The position numbers were made by a program, and so were the translations under genes. Of a DNA stretch of 64,000 nucleotides, positions 20,068 through 30,899 are shown in pieces (the stretch's first letter is position 1; every line of letters begins with the position of its first letter). The notes under the pieces were generated by a model that worked only from the letters and a program-made list of their open reading frames with translations, was not told the DNA's origin and ran no database searches. This stretch comes from Undibacterium piscinae. Its GTDB lineage: Bacteria > Pseudomonadota > Gammaproteobacteria > Burkholderiales > Burkholderiaceae_D. The stretch lies in contig CP051152.1 of NCBI GenBank assembly GCA_003970805.2, positions 1,612,001-1,676,000 of the forward strand, read 5' to 3'.

Positions 20068-20110
20068 GAAAAAGGCACGGGAAACATGCATCTGCCATTT
20101 CCCGTGCCTT
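20068..20110 (-). terminator. Terminator of ilvD
   Basis: AAGGCACGGGAAA (20072-20084) pairs perfectly over 13 bp with TTTCCCGTGCCTT (20098-20110). On the minus strand the hairpin is followed by T-rich sequence, 18 nt past the ilvD stop. Confidence 0.88.
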
Positions 20111-20128
20111 AATTTCCAAGCTAAGGCA

Positions 20129-22003
20129 TTAACGCTTGAGTTGCGAAATATCCCTTACCGCACCACGGTCTGCCGAAGTCGCCAGCGCCGCATAGGCTTG
20201 CAAGGCTTGCGACACATAACGTTCACGGTCCACAGGTTTCCATGCCAGATCGCCTTTGGCCTCCATTGCAACGCGGCGGGCGGCCAGATCAGCGTCGCTG
20301 ATTTTCAGGTGCATGCTGCGTGCCGGAATATCGATTTCTATGATATCGCCTTCTTCCACCAAACCGATCGCACCGCCCTCAGCCGCTTCCGGCGAGGCAT
20401 GACCAATTACCAGACCCGATGAACCACCGGAAAAACGTCCGTCGGTGAACAGGGCGCAAGCCTTGCCCAAGCCCTTGGACTTGATGTAGGAAGTCGGATA
20501 CAGCATCTCTTGCATACCAGGCCCGCCTTTAGGACCTTCATAACGGATGATGACGACATCGCCTTCATGGACGGTGTCACCCAGAATGGCTGCAACCGCA
20601 TCATCCTGACTTTCAAACACGCGTGCCTTGCCGGTAAATTTCAGGATACTTTCATCCACGCCCGCCGTTTTCACGATACAGCCGTTCTCCGCCAGATTAC
20701 CGTAGAGCACCGCCAAGCCGCCGTCTTGCGAATAAGCGTGCGCCTTATCGCGGATGCAGCCTTCAGACCTATCCATATCAAGGCTATCAAAACGCTGCTC
20801 TTGTGAGAACGCGGTTTGGGTAGGCACGCCGCCTGGCGCAGCGCTAAACAACTTGCGTACCGCTGCGCTGTCGCTGACCATAATATCGTTCTGTGCGATC
20901 GCCTCTGACATCGTCGCGCTATGGACGGTAGGCAGTGAGGTATCGAGCAAACCACCGCGCGCCAACTCACCCAGAATGGCGATAATGCCACCGGCCCTGT
21001 GTACGTCTTCGATATGGTATTTATCCGTCATAGGAGCGACCTTGCACAGGCATGGCACCTTGCGCGAGATGCGGTCAATATCGGCCATCTTGAAATCAAC
21101 ACCGGCTTCATGCGCTGCAGCCAGCATGTGCAAGACGGTATTGGTAGAGCCGCCCATCGCCACATCCAACGCCATGGCGTTTTCAAAGGCGGCCTTGGTA
21201 GCGATAGAACGTGGCAAGACCGTATAGTCATCCTGCTCATAATGGCGTTTCGCCAAATCGACGATCACGCGACCGGCGCGCAAGAACAATTCCTTACGGT
21301 CAGCATGGGTCGCCAGTATCGTGCCATTACCAGGCAAAGACAGACCGAGCGCTTCAGTCAGGCAATTCATCGAATTTGCCGTGAACATCCCCGAGCAAGA
21401 ACCGCAAGTCGGGCAAGCCGAGCGTTCGATACGGCCGATTTCCTCATCCGATACGCTGCTGTCGCCAGCCTTGATCATGGCGTCGACCAGATCAATTTTC
21501 ATGATTTTTTGCACACCGGTTTGCTTAGGATGCAGGGTTTCCAATACTTTGCCCGCTTCCATCGGTCCGCCGGACACGAACACCACAGGGATATTCAGGC
21601 GCATCGCGGCCATCAGCATGCCCGGCGTAATCTTGTCGCAATTGGAGATACACACCATGGCATCGGCACAATGGGCATTGACCATGTACTCAACCGAGTC
21701 GGCGATCAGTTCGCGCGAAGGTAATGAATACAACATACCGCCATGGCCCATGGCGATACCATCATCGACCGCTATCGTATTAAATTCTTTGGCGACACCA
21801 CCGGCCGCCTCAATCTCACGCGCCACCATCTGACCCAGGTCCTTCAGATGCACATGGCCAGGAACAAACTGGGTAAATGAATTGACGACGGCAACGATAG
21901 GTTTATCGAAATCACCATCCTTCATCCCGGTGGCACGCCACAAGGCGCGTGCGCCGGCCATATTGCGACCGTGGGTGGTGGTACGTGAACGGTATTCCGG
22001 CAT
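20129..22003 (-). CDS. ilvD: Dihydroxy-acid dehydratase
   Basis: 624 residues, full length. It dehydrates 2,3-dihydroxy-isovalerate and 2,3-dihydroxy-3-methylvalerate to the 2-keto acids in valine and isoleucine synthesis, using an Fe-S cluster. C122 in [10 protein letters not shown] and the [17 protein letters not shown] block supply cluster ligands, [11 protein letters not shown] is also conserved, and the C-terminal half has [22 protein letters not shown] split across the substrate site. It appears monocistronic, with its own terminator and another terminator between it and fbp. Confidence 0.96.
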   Translation of the reverse strand: MPEYRSRTTTHGRNMAGARALWRATGMKDGDFDKPIVAVVNSFTQFVPGHVHLKDLGQMVAREIEAAGGVAKEFNTIAVDDGIAMGHGGMLYSLPSRELIADSVEYMVNAHCADAMVCISNCDKITPGMLMAAMRLNIPVVFVSGGPMEAGKVLETLHPKQTGVQKIMKIDLVDAMIKAGDSSVSDEEIGRIERSACPTCGSCSGMFTANSMNCLTEALGLSLPGNGTILATHADRKELFLRAGRVIVDLAKRHYEQDDYTVLPRSIATKAAFENAMALDVAMGGSTNTVLHMLAAAHEAGVDFKMADIDRISRKVPCLCKVAPMTDKYHIEDVHRAGGIIAILGELARGGLLDTSLPTVHSATMSEAIAQNDIMVSDSAAVRKLFSAAPGGVPTQTAFSQEQRFDSLDMDRSEGCIRDKAHAYSQDGGLAVLYGNLAENGCIVKTAGVDESILKFTGKARVFESQDDAVAAILGDTVHEGDVVIIRYEGPKGGPGMQEMLYPTSYIKSKGLGKACALFTDGRFSGGSSGLVIGHASPEAAEGGAIGLVEEGDIIEIDIPARSMHLKISDADLAARRVAMEAKGDLAWKPVDRERYVSQALQAYAALATSADRGAVRDISQLKR

Positions 22004-22121
22004 GATTTTATCTCCTGGCGTTTAAGCAAAATTGCTGACCAAAGCAGCTTGCCTTGCCTCAGGCGATATGTCAAATAGTGAATATCAACAAAATTAAGAT
22101 GTTTTACATATAAATAGCCGC

Positions 22122-22160
22122 AAAAAAAAAATGCAGAGCATTACGGCTCTGCATTTTTTT
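22122..22160. terminator. Bidirectional-looking terminator between fbp and ilvD
   Basis: ATGCAGAGC (22131-22139) pairs with GCTCTGCAT (22146-22154), with an A-run on one side and a T-run on the other. It lies 87 bp past the fbp stop on the minus strand, so it probably ends the pepN-fbp transcript. Confidence 0.85.
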
Positions 22161-22246
22161 AATGCTAACTATCAAGTGGCTATGAAGCAGTATTATCAAG
22201 CAACTATCACCCAGTATCAGCAAAAATTTTTGCTGAAAAGTGACGC

Positions 22247-23248
22247 TTACTCCTGATGATATTTGGTAACGCGTGCCACTTCGTTTTTCGAACCGAGGAA
22301 CACCGGCACACGCTGATGCAACTTGGTAGGAACGATATCAAGCATACGTTGCTTGCCGTCAGTGGAAGCGCCACCGGCCTGCTCGACGATCATCGACATA
22401 GGATTGGCTTCATACATCAGGCGCAATTTACCTGGTTTGTCGAGATCACGCGCATCGGCCGGATACATGAAGATACCGCCACGGTTCAGGATGCGATGTA
22501 CGTCTGCCACCATGGAAGCGATCCAGCGCATATTGTAGTCCTTGCCCAGCGGGCCAGTCTTACCTGCCATCATTTCATTAACGTAACGTGTGACCGGTGG
22601 AAACCAGTGCCGCGTATTCGATGCGTTGATCGCAAATTCCTGAGTATCTTCCGGAATCTGCATATTGCGCTGTGTTAGTACCCACGAACCCATCTCACGA
22701 TCAAGCGTGAAGCAATTAACGCCATTGCCGGTAGTCAGCACCAGCATGGTTTGCGGACCATACACGGCATAACCGGCAGCCACTTGCTTGCTGCCCGGTT
22801 GCATGAAATCTTGCTCGGTTGGCGCGCCCATGCCTTCCGGTGCTTTCAGTACCGAGAAAATGGTGCCTATCGATACATTGACATCGATATTACTGGAGCC
22901 ATCGAGCGGGTCGAACAACAGCATGTATTCGCCCATAGGATAACGGTTAGGAATCGGATGTATGCTTTCCATCTCTTCCGACGCCATCGCGGCCAGGTGA
23001 CCACCCCATTCATTGGCTTCCAGCAAAATCTCATTGGAAAGAATATCGAGTTTCTTTTGCACTTCGCCCTGCACGTTTTCGGTGTCGGCAGTGCCCAGCA
23101 CTTCCCCCAAGGCACCCTTGCCTACCGCATGGCTAATGGTCTTGCAGGCACGTGCGACTACCTCGATCAGGAGGCGTAATTCGGCCGGAATAGTGTTATT
23201 TAAACGTTGTTCTTCGACCAGATGACGCGTCAGACTAATTCGATTCAT
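22247..23248 (-). CDS. fbp: Fructose-1,6-bisphosphatase, class I
   Basis: 333 residues. It hydrolyses fructose 1,6-bisphosphate to fructose 6-phosphate in gluconeogenesis. The metal site [19 protein letters not shown] is complete and preceded by ASEEME. Substrate-binding [22 protein letters not shown], and [21 protein letters not shown] are present. It starts 30 nt after the pepN stop on the same strand, so the two are probably one transcript, ended by the hairpin at 22122-22160. Confidence 0.95.
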   Translation of the reverse strand: MNRISLTRHLVEEQRLNNTIPAELRLLIEVVARACKTISHAVGKGALGEVLGTADTENVQGEVQKKLDILSNEILLEANEWGGHLAAMASEEMESIHPIPNRYPMGEYMLLFDPLDGSSNIDVNVSIGTIFSVLKAPEGMGAPTEQDFMQPGSKQVAAGYAVYGPQTMLVLTTGNGVNCFTLDREMGSWVLTQRNMQIPEDTQEFAINASNTRHWFPPVTRYVNEMMAGKTGPLGKDYNMRWIASMVADVHRILNRGGIFMYPADARDLDKPGKLRLMYEANPMSMIVEQAGGASTDGKQRMLDIVPTKLHQRVPVFLGSKNEVARVTKYHQE

Positions 23249-23278
23249 GTTATTCCTTGTTCGTTTCTATCATTGAAA

Positions 23279-25955
23279 TCAGGATGCCAGCGCTTTGCTG
23301 ACCACTTCCAGTACATCTTTAGAGAGCTTTTTAGTCTCCGCCACTTTTTGCAAGGCAGCCTTCATCGGTGCTTGCAGGTTTTGTGGGTATTTTTTCCACC
23401 TATCGAGGCTACGCGCCAATCTGGCGGCAACCTGCGGATTGAGTTTATTGAGGGCAATCACCATTTCCGCCCACAAGGCATAAGCGCTGCCATCGGCTGC
23501 ATGAAAACGCGAAGGATTGGCATTGCAAAAATTAAAAATCAGGCTGCGTGCACGATTAGGATTACTCAGCGTAAAAGCCGGATGCTGCATCAGTTCGCGC
23601 ACTTTGGCGACATCGGTGGTATGCGCAGTGGCCTGCAACATAAACCATTTATCGATGACCAAGGCTTCTTTCTTGAAGTCTTTATAGAATTTTTGCAGCG
23701 CTTGTGCCGCCGCCTTGGCATTTTTGGCAGAACCCGAAAAATTGCACAAGCCGCTCAATGCCGCCAGACGGTCCGTCATATTCTGCGCTTCGTCAAACTG
23801 GGTCTTGGCCAGCGTGAAAGTGGCATCGTCGGGCCAGGCCAGCAAATACGACAAGGCGACATTTTTCAATGCGCGTTTTGCCGCAGACACCGCATCCGGG
23901 CTGTACTTGCCAGGAGTCAGGTTATCTTCGTAGGCATTTAATAAATCCGCTTTCAGATGCAAGGCCAGCGTGGTACGCACAAACTGACGTGCCGTATGTA
24001 TGCTCTGCGGATCCACGATGGCAAATTCTTCCGCAATCATCGCCTCGGAAGGCAAGGTCAGCACCACTTCGCGGAAAGACGGATCTAAGGTCTTGTCGTT
24101 CAGGGTGGCGCGCAGAGCCTCGATAAACATCGCATCGAGTTCCAGTATCTCGCCCTTTTGCACTGCCGTCGTCAGTTTTACCAGACGACGCATTGCCAGG
24201 CGCTGGCCGGCTTCCCAACGATTAAACGGATCACTGTCATTCGCCAGTAAATGGCCGAGTTCTTCGTCGGTATACGCATACTCGAGCAGTACCGGCGCTG
24301 AAAAATTCCTCAGTATCGATGGCGTAGGCTGTTGCTTTACACCGGTAAAGCGGAAAGTCTGAGTCGCTTCGGTCAATTCCAGCACCAGCGTGGTTTGCCC
24401 CGATGCGGCCTGTCCCTCCAATTGCAGGTTCAGGTCCTTTCCCTCGGCGTCGAGCAAACCAACGGCAACCGGAATATGGAAAGGCAGTTTTTTATCCTGA
24501 CCCGGGGTAGCGGGACAAGTCTGGCTCAAGCTCAGTTGATAAATGCCGGTAGCGGCGTCATAGCTGGTCTCAGCCTTGACACGCGGCGTACCAGCCTGGC
24601 TATACCAACGCTCAAATTGCGTCAGGTCGCGCCCGCTGGAATCGGCCATGGCGGCGCGGAAATCATCGCAGGCCACCGCCTGTCCATCATGCCGCTGGAA
24701 GTACAGATCCATCCCCTTACGGAAGCCATCGTGACCGAGCAAGGTGTAATACATGCGCACGACTTCCGAACCTTTTTCGTAAATCGTGACGTATATAAAA
24801 ATTATTGATTTCAACGAAAGAATCCGGACGCACGGGATGCGCCATCGGTCCCGCATCTTCGGAAAACTGTACCTGGCGCAATACGCGCACATCTTCGATG
24901 CGCTTGACCGCACGACCGGTTGCTGTGCCGACCAGATCAGCGGAGAATTCCTGGTCGCGGAATACCGTCAGACCTTCTTTCAGCGACAACTGGAACCAGT
25001 CGCGGCAAGTGACACGGTTACCGGTCCAGTTATGGAAGTATTCATGGCCGACCACCGATTCAATACCGGCGTAATCAACGTCAGTCGCGATACTAGGGTT
25101 AGCCAGTACATACTTGGTATTGAAAATATTCAAACCCTTGTTTTCCATCGCGCCCATATTGAAGTCGCTGGTAGCGACGATCATGAAACGGTCCAGATCA
25201 AGTTCAAGGCCAAAGCGCTCTTCATCCCAGCGTATGCTGTTTTTCAGGGAGTCCATGGCATGCTGGGTCTTATCCAGATTGCCGGCCTCTACCCAAACTT
25301 GCAGTAAAACCTTGCGGCCGGATTTGAGTTTGTATTTCTCTTCCTGGCAGACCAGCTTACCGGCCACCAAGGCAAACAGGTAAGAAGGTTTTTTAAACGG
25401 GTCTTCCCATTTGGCAAAATGGCGGCCATCACCGAGATCACCCTCGGCGATCAGATTGCCGTTCGACAACAAGACCGGATAGTGCTTCTTATCACCACGC
25501 AACATAATGGTGTAAGTCGCCATCACATCAGGGCGGTCTGGATAATAGGTAATCTTGCGGAAGCCTTCTGCCTCACACTGCGTGAAAAAATTGCCGTTCG
25601 AGACGTATAAGCCCGACATCGAGGTATTTTTAGCCGCCTGTATGACAGTCTCAATTTCCAGCGTCACTACATCGGGCGCATTGGCGATCGTCAGTTTGCC
25701 GTCGGCAATCGTATAGGCGCTTTTTTTCAGGTTCACGCCATTCATGCGCAACTGTAGCAACTTAATGGTTTCGCCAAACAGCACCAACTCTTTTTCACTG
25801 CTGTCATGGTTGCGACGCATGGTCAAACGGGTGGCAACGTGAGTGGCAAGCGGATCAAGGTCAAAGCCCATCTCTACGGTATCGACCCAGAAACCTGGGG
25901 CGACATAATCCTTGCGGAAGATAGTGACGGGCTGGGTTGCGATGTCTGTGCGCAT
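23279..25955 (-). pseudogene. pepN: Aminopeptidase N (M1), split by a +1 frameshift
   Basis: The N-terminal frame (24717-25955) holds the M1 catalytic core: GAMEN (268-272), zinc motif HEYFH (304-308) with E327 in KEGLTVF, and VRPDSFVEINNF. The frame is lost at a T5 run (minus strand, 24801-24797). Deleting one T continues as NNFIYVTIYEKGSEVVRM in the other frame, which supplies the DUF3458-type C-terminal domains to 23279. The total span is 2677 nt, one over a multiple of three, and would give about 891 residues, normal for PepN. As read, the active site is made but without its C-terminal domains. A sequencing error is equally possible. fbp follows. Confidence 0.9.
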
Positions 25956-26177
25956 GGGCGTGTATCTCTTAAGTGTCGGAAGATAGCAAAAGTTTTAAAG
26001 AAAATTTTGCATAATCAGGTATTTTACCAAGTCAGGCGGCATACATTACAGGAATATCGAATAAGCAAAGAATATTCGGTATTTATGCTGTTTTCTATAG
26101 CCTTAAGAAAAATCAGGCTATTACTGGCTGATTTTAACTATGACGGCAGTAAGGCAAACATGAAGTGGTCTTAGCCC

Positions 26178-26224
26178 TAAAAAAAAACCAGCTCCTTTGG
26201 CTGATGCAAGGGAGCTGGTTTTTA
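26178..26224 (-). terminator. Terminator downstream of the DUF1631 gene
   Basis: AACCAGCTCC (26186-26195) pairs with GGAGCTGGTT (26211-26220), flanked by an A-run and a T-run. It lies 45 bp past the DUF1631 stop. The remaining 25956-26177 is AT-rich with no supported gene and should carry the pepN promoter. Confidence 0.88.
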
Positions 26225-26268
26225 CGTCTAAAAAATTGCCGTATTCGAAGCAATCAATTTGCAAATCT

Positions 26269-28461
26269 CTATTCAGCCGGATCGCGCAAGGCATCAATCA
26301 AGGCCCGGTCCACTACTGAGTCAGCCATGATCTGGGTCGCGAGGCCGGCCCGGAACTTATCAACCAATTCTTCGCCCGTAATCGAAAACGCATCATGCCC
26401 TTGACGATTAGTGAAAATATAGCGGGTACGCTTGGGACTGACCCATGCCAGTTTATACCGCGCCGTCGAATCATTTTGCTGCACAAAATTCAACCATACT
26501 CCACGACTGAGCAACTCGACTTGCTGCGACCATTCATCCTCATGCTTGTCGATCTGATTCTGCACATGGCGGTTTAAGCGCCGCTCGCTGGCGCGCTGAG
26601 CGATATTGACCGCAATTTCAACCTGCCTTCTGGGTGACAATTCCAAAGGTGCCCGGGCGATCGCCGCATGGCGTTCCGCCAGTTTGGAGAAAAAGAACAC
26701 GCGGTCTGGTTCATCCCATTTGATCGCATTGAGCCAGGCATTAAGCAAAGACAACATGGAAGGCAGCTTGCTCACCAGCTCCTTACGCTCTTCCGCACTG
26801 TTTTTAGATTTCAGGCTCCAGATCAGATCGTCCATGGTCTTGAGGGCATTCTCAAGCGCATGCGGTTTTTTGTCCTTGACGCTATGGGCAATCGTCAGGA
26901 TACGTATCCACTGTTCCTGTAAAAAGGTTTCCAGGAATCCGGCAACTTCACCGGTCTCTACCCGGATCGCCACATCATGCTCGGCAAATTCCCTTGCCAG
27001 TCGCATTTTTTCCTGCTTCAGCGCCGCCTCTACCGGCTGGCTAATCGCCTCCTCGGTTTTATCCTCTTCCTCTTGCAAAAAAGCTTCGAGATCGGCCACC
27101 ACATCCGAGAACAAGTCTATCTGTTCATCGAACTCCAGCTGCACCCGTTCGACCACGCCTTCTATCATGTGATACAGCGGATCCTCACTGGTGCTACCGG
27201 CATCAAGCTGCGCGCCGGTTTTCGCCAGCGTGTCTATCAATACACGGGCCGGATGACTTTCCTTAAAAAAGAAATCCTTGTCGAGCAGTGCGACTTTCAG
27301 AGTCGGTATCTGCAATTGCCCTATGAGTTTTTTAATGTCATCAGGAATCGAGGGATCATTGAAAACAAAATCAAAAATTCTTGCCAGCAACTCTATCGTA
27401 CTCTGGTCGACCTCAGTCAGGCTTTCCGCCGGCGCCTGCCTGGAAATCTGGCGCAGCGGCGACTCAGCGCGCTCAGTTCCATGCTCGTCGCCAGACTCAG
27501 AGCGCTGTCCGGCACCACCCGTCGAACCACTCTTTTGTATGCTGGTCAGATAATTGAAAAACTGTCTGTCTATCGTAACGGTATCGGCATGCGGCGCACG
27601 ACCTATGCCCGCGAAGCCGCCGCCGGAACCACTCCAGGCCAAGCCTCCGGCAGACCGTTTTCCATTGCCGGATATAGGCTGACCGGAAAAAATGCTTCTG
27701 AGCTTATTGTGCAAATACGGATCACGCTGGTCTAGCTCATCGTTTCCGCTGACGTCCATCCCCTTGCCTTTACTGCGATATACATCACTGATATCGGGCA
27801 AAATCCCTCGCGCTATCATGGCTTCGTTAACTTCTTCTAAAATCGGTTTTAATTGTAAAAATAAGGCAGGCTGTAACAAGCGCAAGACCAGGTGATGCGA
27901 CTCAGGGCTGGCATCAAATTCTTTCCATGCCTGGTACACCGCATGGACAAATACATCAGGCCTAAATGGGTTTTGCGCAATATTGATAGGCGTACGCCTG
28001 AGCACATTACCGATACGGATATTAAGTGCCACCAAAATCTCGGCATTATTGACTTCCAATGCCTGACTGAGGTTGCGTATCAACACCTTGCTTTCCATTT
28101 CATCGAAGGTAACCAGAGAAAAATCTTGCGGGCCTTCTGCTTTTTTTAGCTTTTTCTTAGCGTTAATGGTACTCACTTCCTTGATCAGGGCAGCATTGAT
28201 CTGCCCTGCCACCAAACGATAAAAGCTGGTGCCGTTACGCTTTAACAGTTGATAGGCCTGAAAGCTATTGCTGGCCTCTTCGGGCCGTATGGTCTGGTCG
28301 GAAAGCTTGAACAGGGCATCGGACAGACGTGCAGAAAACGCCTCTAGCTGGGAGGACACCAAATGGCTTGCGATAGGTACCAGCCCCTGTAATATCAACA
28401 GGCGACTGGAGTTGGAAGATTCGCCTTTTTTTACCGGATTTGATGGCGGTGTGGTTTCCAT
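26269..28461 (-). CDS. DUF1631 family protein
   Basis: 730 residues, typical length for DUF1631, a family of large helical proteins seen mainly in beta- and gammaproteobacteria (sometimes mislabelled thymidine phosphorylase). Typical blocks are FDEMESKVLIRNLSQALE near the N-terminus, IELLARIFDFVFNDPSIPDDIKKLIGQLQIP in the middle, and near the C-terminus LLSRGVWLNFVQQNDSTARYKLAWVSPKRTRYIF, which looks like a PilZ-like beta segment, so a c-di-GMP link is possible but unproven. There is no membrane segment. A small membrane protein gene precedes it by 41 nt. Confidence 0.85.
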   Translation of the reverse strand: METTPPSNPVKKGESSNSSRLLILQGLVPIASHLVSSQLEAFSARLSDALFKLSDQTIRPEEASNSFQAYQLLKRNGTSFYRLVAGQINAALIKEVSTINAKKKLKKAEGPQDFSLVTFDEMESKVLIRNLSQALEVNNAEILVALNIRIGNVLRRTPINIAQNPFRPDVFVHAVYQAWKEFDASPESHHLVLRLLQPALFLQLKPILEEVNEAMIARGILPDISDVYRSKGKGMDVSGNDELDQRDPYLHNKLRSIFSGQPISGNGKRSAGGLAWSGSGGGFAGIGRAPHADTVTIDRQFFNYLTSIQKSGSTGGAGQRSESGDEHGTERAESPLRQISRQAPAESLTEVDQSTIELLARIFDFVFNDPSIPDDIKKLIGQLQIPTLKVALLDKDFFFKESHPARVLIDTLAKTGAQLDAGSTSEDPLYHMIEGVVERVQLEFDEQIDLFSDVVADLEAFLQEEEDKTEEAISQPVEAALKQEKMRLAREFAEHDVAIRVETGEVAGFLETFLQEQWIRILTIAHSVKDKKPHALENALKTMDDLIWSLKSKNSAEERKELVSKLPSMLSLLNAWLNAIKWDEPDRVFFFSKLAERHAAIARAPLELSPRRQVEIAVNIAQRASERRLNRHVQNQIDKHEDEWSQQVELLSRGVWLNFVQQNDSTARYKLAWVSPKRTRYIFTNRQGHDAFSITGEELVDKFRAGLATQIMADSVVDRALIDALRDPAE

Positions 28462-28502
28462 GAAATTAATTCACCTGGCGAATTGTCACGACAATATATT
28501 GA

Positions 28503-28670
28503 TTAATTGGAATAGTACGCTTCCGTCGCGAAGGTGATAAGCACGATCAGCGCCACGGCAAGGAAAAGGACGATCAGCAAGCGCCCGAATTTAGGGCTGT
28601 CATCCGGCGCCGCCGGTTTCGGCGATGGCTCGGTCGCATTAGCATGATCTGATGGCGGTACTTGGTTCAT
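28503..28670 (-). CDS. Small single-pass membrane protein
   Basis: 55 residues. A proline-rich, acidic N-terminal tail (MNQVPPSDHANATEPSPKPA) precedes one strongly hydrophobic helix (about 31-48) and a short end, TEAYYSN. It lies 41 nt upstream of the DUF1631 gene on the same strand, which argues for a shared transcript. No family is recognised. Base composition matches the core. The reading frame is exact (168 nt). Confidence 0.65.
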   Translation of the reverse strand: MNQVPPSDHANATEPSPKPAAPDDSPKFGRLLIVLFLAVALIVLITFATEAYYSN

Positions 28671-28754
28671 TTTTATAGTTTATCGTTGATACCAGATATT
28701 TTAATTCGAGGATGTTAACAGAGAGCAGCATCATGCAGGAAAAAAATGCCAAGC

Positions 28755-29732
28755 TTAAGGAATCAGGATACTGGAACCTGTTGTTTTTCGTGCTTCAAGC
28801 TCCCTATGCGCCGGCACCACCTGACTCAAGGGGTAAGTCTGACGAATATCCACTTTGATCTTGCCACTCTCTAGCATGGCAAATAGCTGTGCCGCCATCT
28901 GCTCAAGATCGGTGCGCTTGGCGGTATAACTCATCAGGCTAGGCCGGGTAATGAAAAGCGAACCACGCGCAGCGAGTTCATTGAGGCTAAACTCAGGAAC
29001 CGGCCCCGATGCGCTACCAAAACTGACCATCATTCCCAAGGGTGACAGGCAATCAAGCGAACCCATGAAGGTATCCTTGCCGATCGAATCATAGACTACC
29101 GGCACGCCTTTCCCTGCGGTAATTTCACGCACTCTCTCGACAAAATTCTCGGTATTGTAGTTAATCACATGGCTGCAGCCATGGGCTTTTGCCAGAGCGC
29201 CCTTTTCATCCGAGCCTACCGTACCTATCATGGTCACGCCCAAGGCACGCGCCCACTGGCAGGCGATCAGCCCGACTCCGCCGGCCGCGGCATGAAACAA
29301 GATCGTTTCGCCACCCTTGAGCGGGAAAGTGCGATTAAATAGGTATTGCACCGTCAAGCCTTGCAACATGACTGCGGCGGCGGTCTCAAAACTGATGTGA
29401 TCGGGCAGACGAACCAGATTATCCACCGGCATCACGCGCGCTTGCGCATAGGCACCGACAGGGCGCCCGGCATAGGCGACACGATCGCCGGGGCTGAGAT
29501 GAGTAACGCCAGGGCCAATCGCCTCGACGATTCCGGCCGCCTCCATCCCCAGGCCGGCAGGTAAAGCTTGCGGGTACAAACCGTTACGGAAATACACATC
29601 GATGTAATTCAAGCCGCAAGCCTTGTGCCGCACCAGCGCCTCGCCCGCGCCGGGGACCGGCAACTCGACGTCCACATACTCCATGACTTCCGGCCCACCG
29701 GTCGCATGCATACGGATTGCTTTTACCATCAT
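28755..29732 (-). CDS. NADPH:quinone oxidoreductase (zeta-crystallin-like)
   Basis: 325-residue medium-chain dehydrogenase/reductase without zinc ligands. The GroES-like N-terminal half has GEALVRHKACGLNYIDVYFR across the quinone-pocket Tyr and PAGLGMEAAGIVEAIGPGV. The Rossmann half has the nucleotide loop LFHAAAGGVGLIACQWAR in the AAxGGVG form. It transfers electrons from NADPH to quinones. It starts 24 nt after the EamA transporter gene on the same strand, so the two are probably co-transcribed. Confidence 0.92.
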   Translation of the reverse strand: MMVKAIRMHATGGPEVMEYVDVELPVPGAGEALVRHKACGLNYIDVYFRNGLYPQALPAGLGMEAAGIVEAIGPGVTHLSPGDRVAYAGRPVGAYAQARVMPVDNLVRLPDHISFETAAAVMLQGLTVQYLFNRTFPLKGGETILFHAAAGGVGLIACQWARALGVTMIGTVGSDEKGALAKAHGCSHVINYNTENFVERVREITAGKGVPVVYDSIGKDTFMGSLDCLSPLGMMVSFGSASGPVPEFSLNELAARGSLFITRPSLMSYTAKRTDLEQMAAQLFAMLESGKIKVDIRQTYPLSQVVPAHRELEARKTTGSSILIP

Positions 29733-29756
29733 CGTTCCCCTAAATTTGTTAGATTT

Positions 29757-30671
29757 TTATTTTTTACTCAATAAATACATACCGGCAATTACCAATACGG
29801 TACCAGCCAATTGCCAGCCGGTCACCGCTTCATTCAAGAAAAATGCCCCGAGAAACAAGGTCGAGACCGGGCCTATCATACCCGCCTGTGATGCGGTCGC
29901 CGCACCTATCCGCTGTACCGCAAACATGGTCAGAAACACCGGCAACACCGTACAAAAAATCGCATTCACCAACGACAGCCAATATACCTCTGCCGGTTGC
30001 ACCAGCATCGCAGCGGGACGCAAAGCAAAAAATTGCGCGACACAGGCAACGCTAGAGACGCACATCGCATAGGAGACCAGCCGCAACGAGCCTAAGCGCA
30101 ACACCAACTGCCCCGACTGTATCAGGTATAAAGAGTAAGAAATGGCCGCCCCCAATACCATCACCGAGCCTAGCATGACTTGATCGCCACCAAACTTAAG
30201 GTCATGCAAAAACACCAAAACGATACCCAGATACGACACGCTCAAGGCAGCCCATTCTATCGTCCGTACTTTACGCTTCAAAAACAGCGCGGAGATCAGC
30301 AAGACAAACGAGGGAGTCAGGAACAGTATCAGCCTTTCAAGACCGGCAGTAATGTATTGCAAACCCAGAAAATCCAGAAAGCTCGACAGGTAATAGCCGA
30401 CCAGCCCCAGGCCGATCAGACGCCAGCGATCAGCGCCCGACAGGCTAGCCCCCTTGCGTGCCTGCCATAGCGCGATGACGGCAAACACCGGCAGGGAAAA
30501 CAGCATGCGAAACGCAATCAGGGTGACAGCATCAACCTGATAACGATAAATCAGCTTAGCGACGATGGCCTTGGTTGAGAATAAGATAGCGCCAGCAATG
30601 GCGATACCCAGACCGATCAGATATTGCCGCCGGTCATGGGCATGGTGTAAGGATGAGTTCATGGGCTTCAT
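29757..30671 (-). CDS. EamA-family (DMT) transporter
   Basis: 304 residues with ten predicted membrane helices in two EamA repeats. The first repeat has AIAGAILFSTKAIVAKLIYR and the second AAISYSLYLIQSGQLVLRLG; the C-terminal GPVSTLFLGAFFLNEAVTGWQLAG with its buried Glu is the usual DMT ending. It is probably an inner-membrane metabolite or amino-acid exporter with unknown substrate. It heads a two-gene minus-strand unit with the quinone reductase. Confidence 0.9.
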   Translation of the reverse strand: MKPMNSSLHHAHDRRQYLIGLGIAIAGAILFSTKAIVAKLIYRYQVDAVTLIAFRMLFSLPVFAVIALWQARKGASLSGADRWRLIGLGLVGYYLSSFLDFLGLQYITAGLERLILFLTPSFVLLISALFLKRKVRTIEWAALSVSYLGIVLVFLHDLKFGGDQVMLGSVMVLGAAISYSLYLIQSGQLVLRLGSLRLVSYAMCVSSVACVAQFFALRPAAMLVQPAEVYWLSLVNAIFCTVLPVFLTMFAVQRIGAATASQAGMIGPVSTLFLGAFFLNEAVTGWQLAGTVLVIAGMYLLSKK

Positions 30672-30791
30672 TGTAAAGGCATATGCAATCGCACGTTGAA
30701 CTCTGTCCGCACGGCAAGTAAGCGCTAATACTTTTTTCGAAGTGAATCTACCGACCCGTCATTCGCAAAAATTACCCGAAGGCATGCCCAA

Positions 30792-30853
30792 GAGGCAATC
30801 CCCATGCGCCTCTCAGGCCAGACTGGCTGGACAGGCGCATGGGGATTGCCCTC
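30792..30853. repeat. Intergenic palindromic element, copy C
   Basis: GAGGCAATCCCCATGCGCC (30792-30810) pairs with GGCGCATGGGGATTGCC followed by CTC (30834-30853), apart from one inserted C. It shares GGCATGCCC before the stem and CTGGACAGGCGCATGG inside with copy B at 12821-12891. It sits between the EamA and HerA-like genes. Confidence 0.7.
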
Positions 30854-30899
30854 CGGGCAGGCTCATTATTCAATTCAGGACGATGGCAATCCGGCGAAT

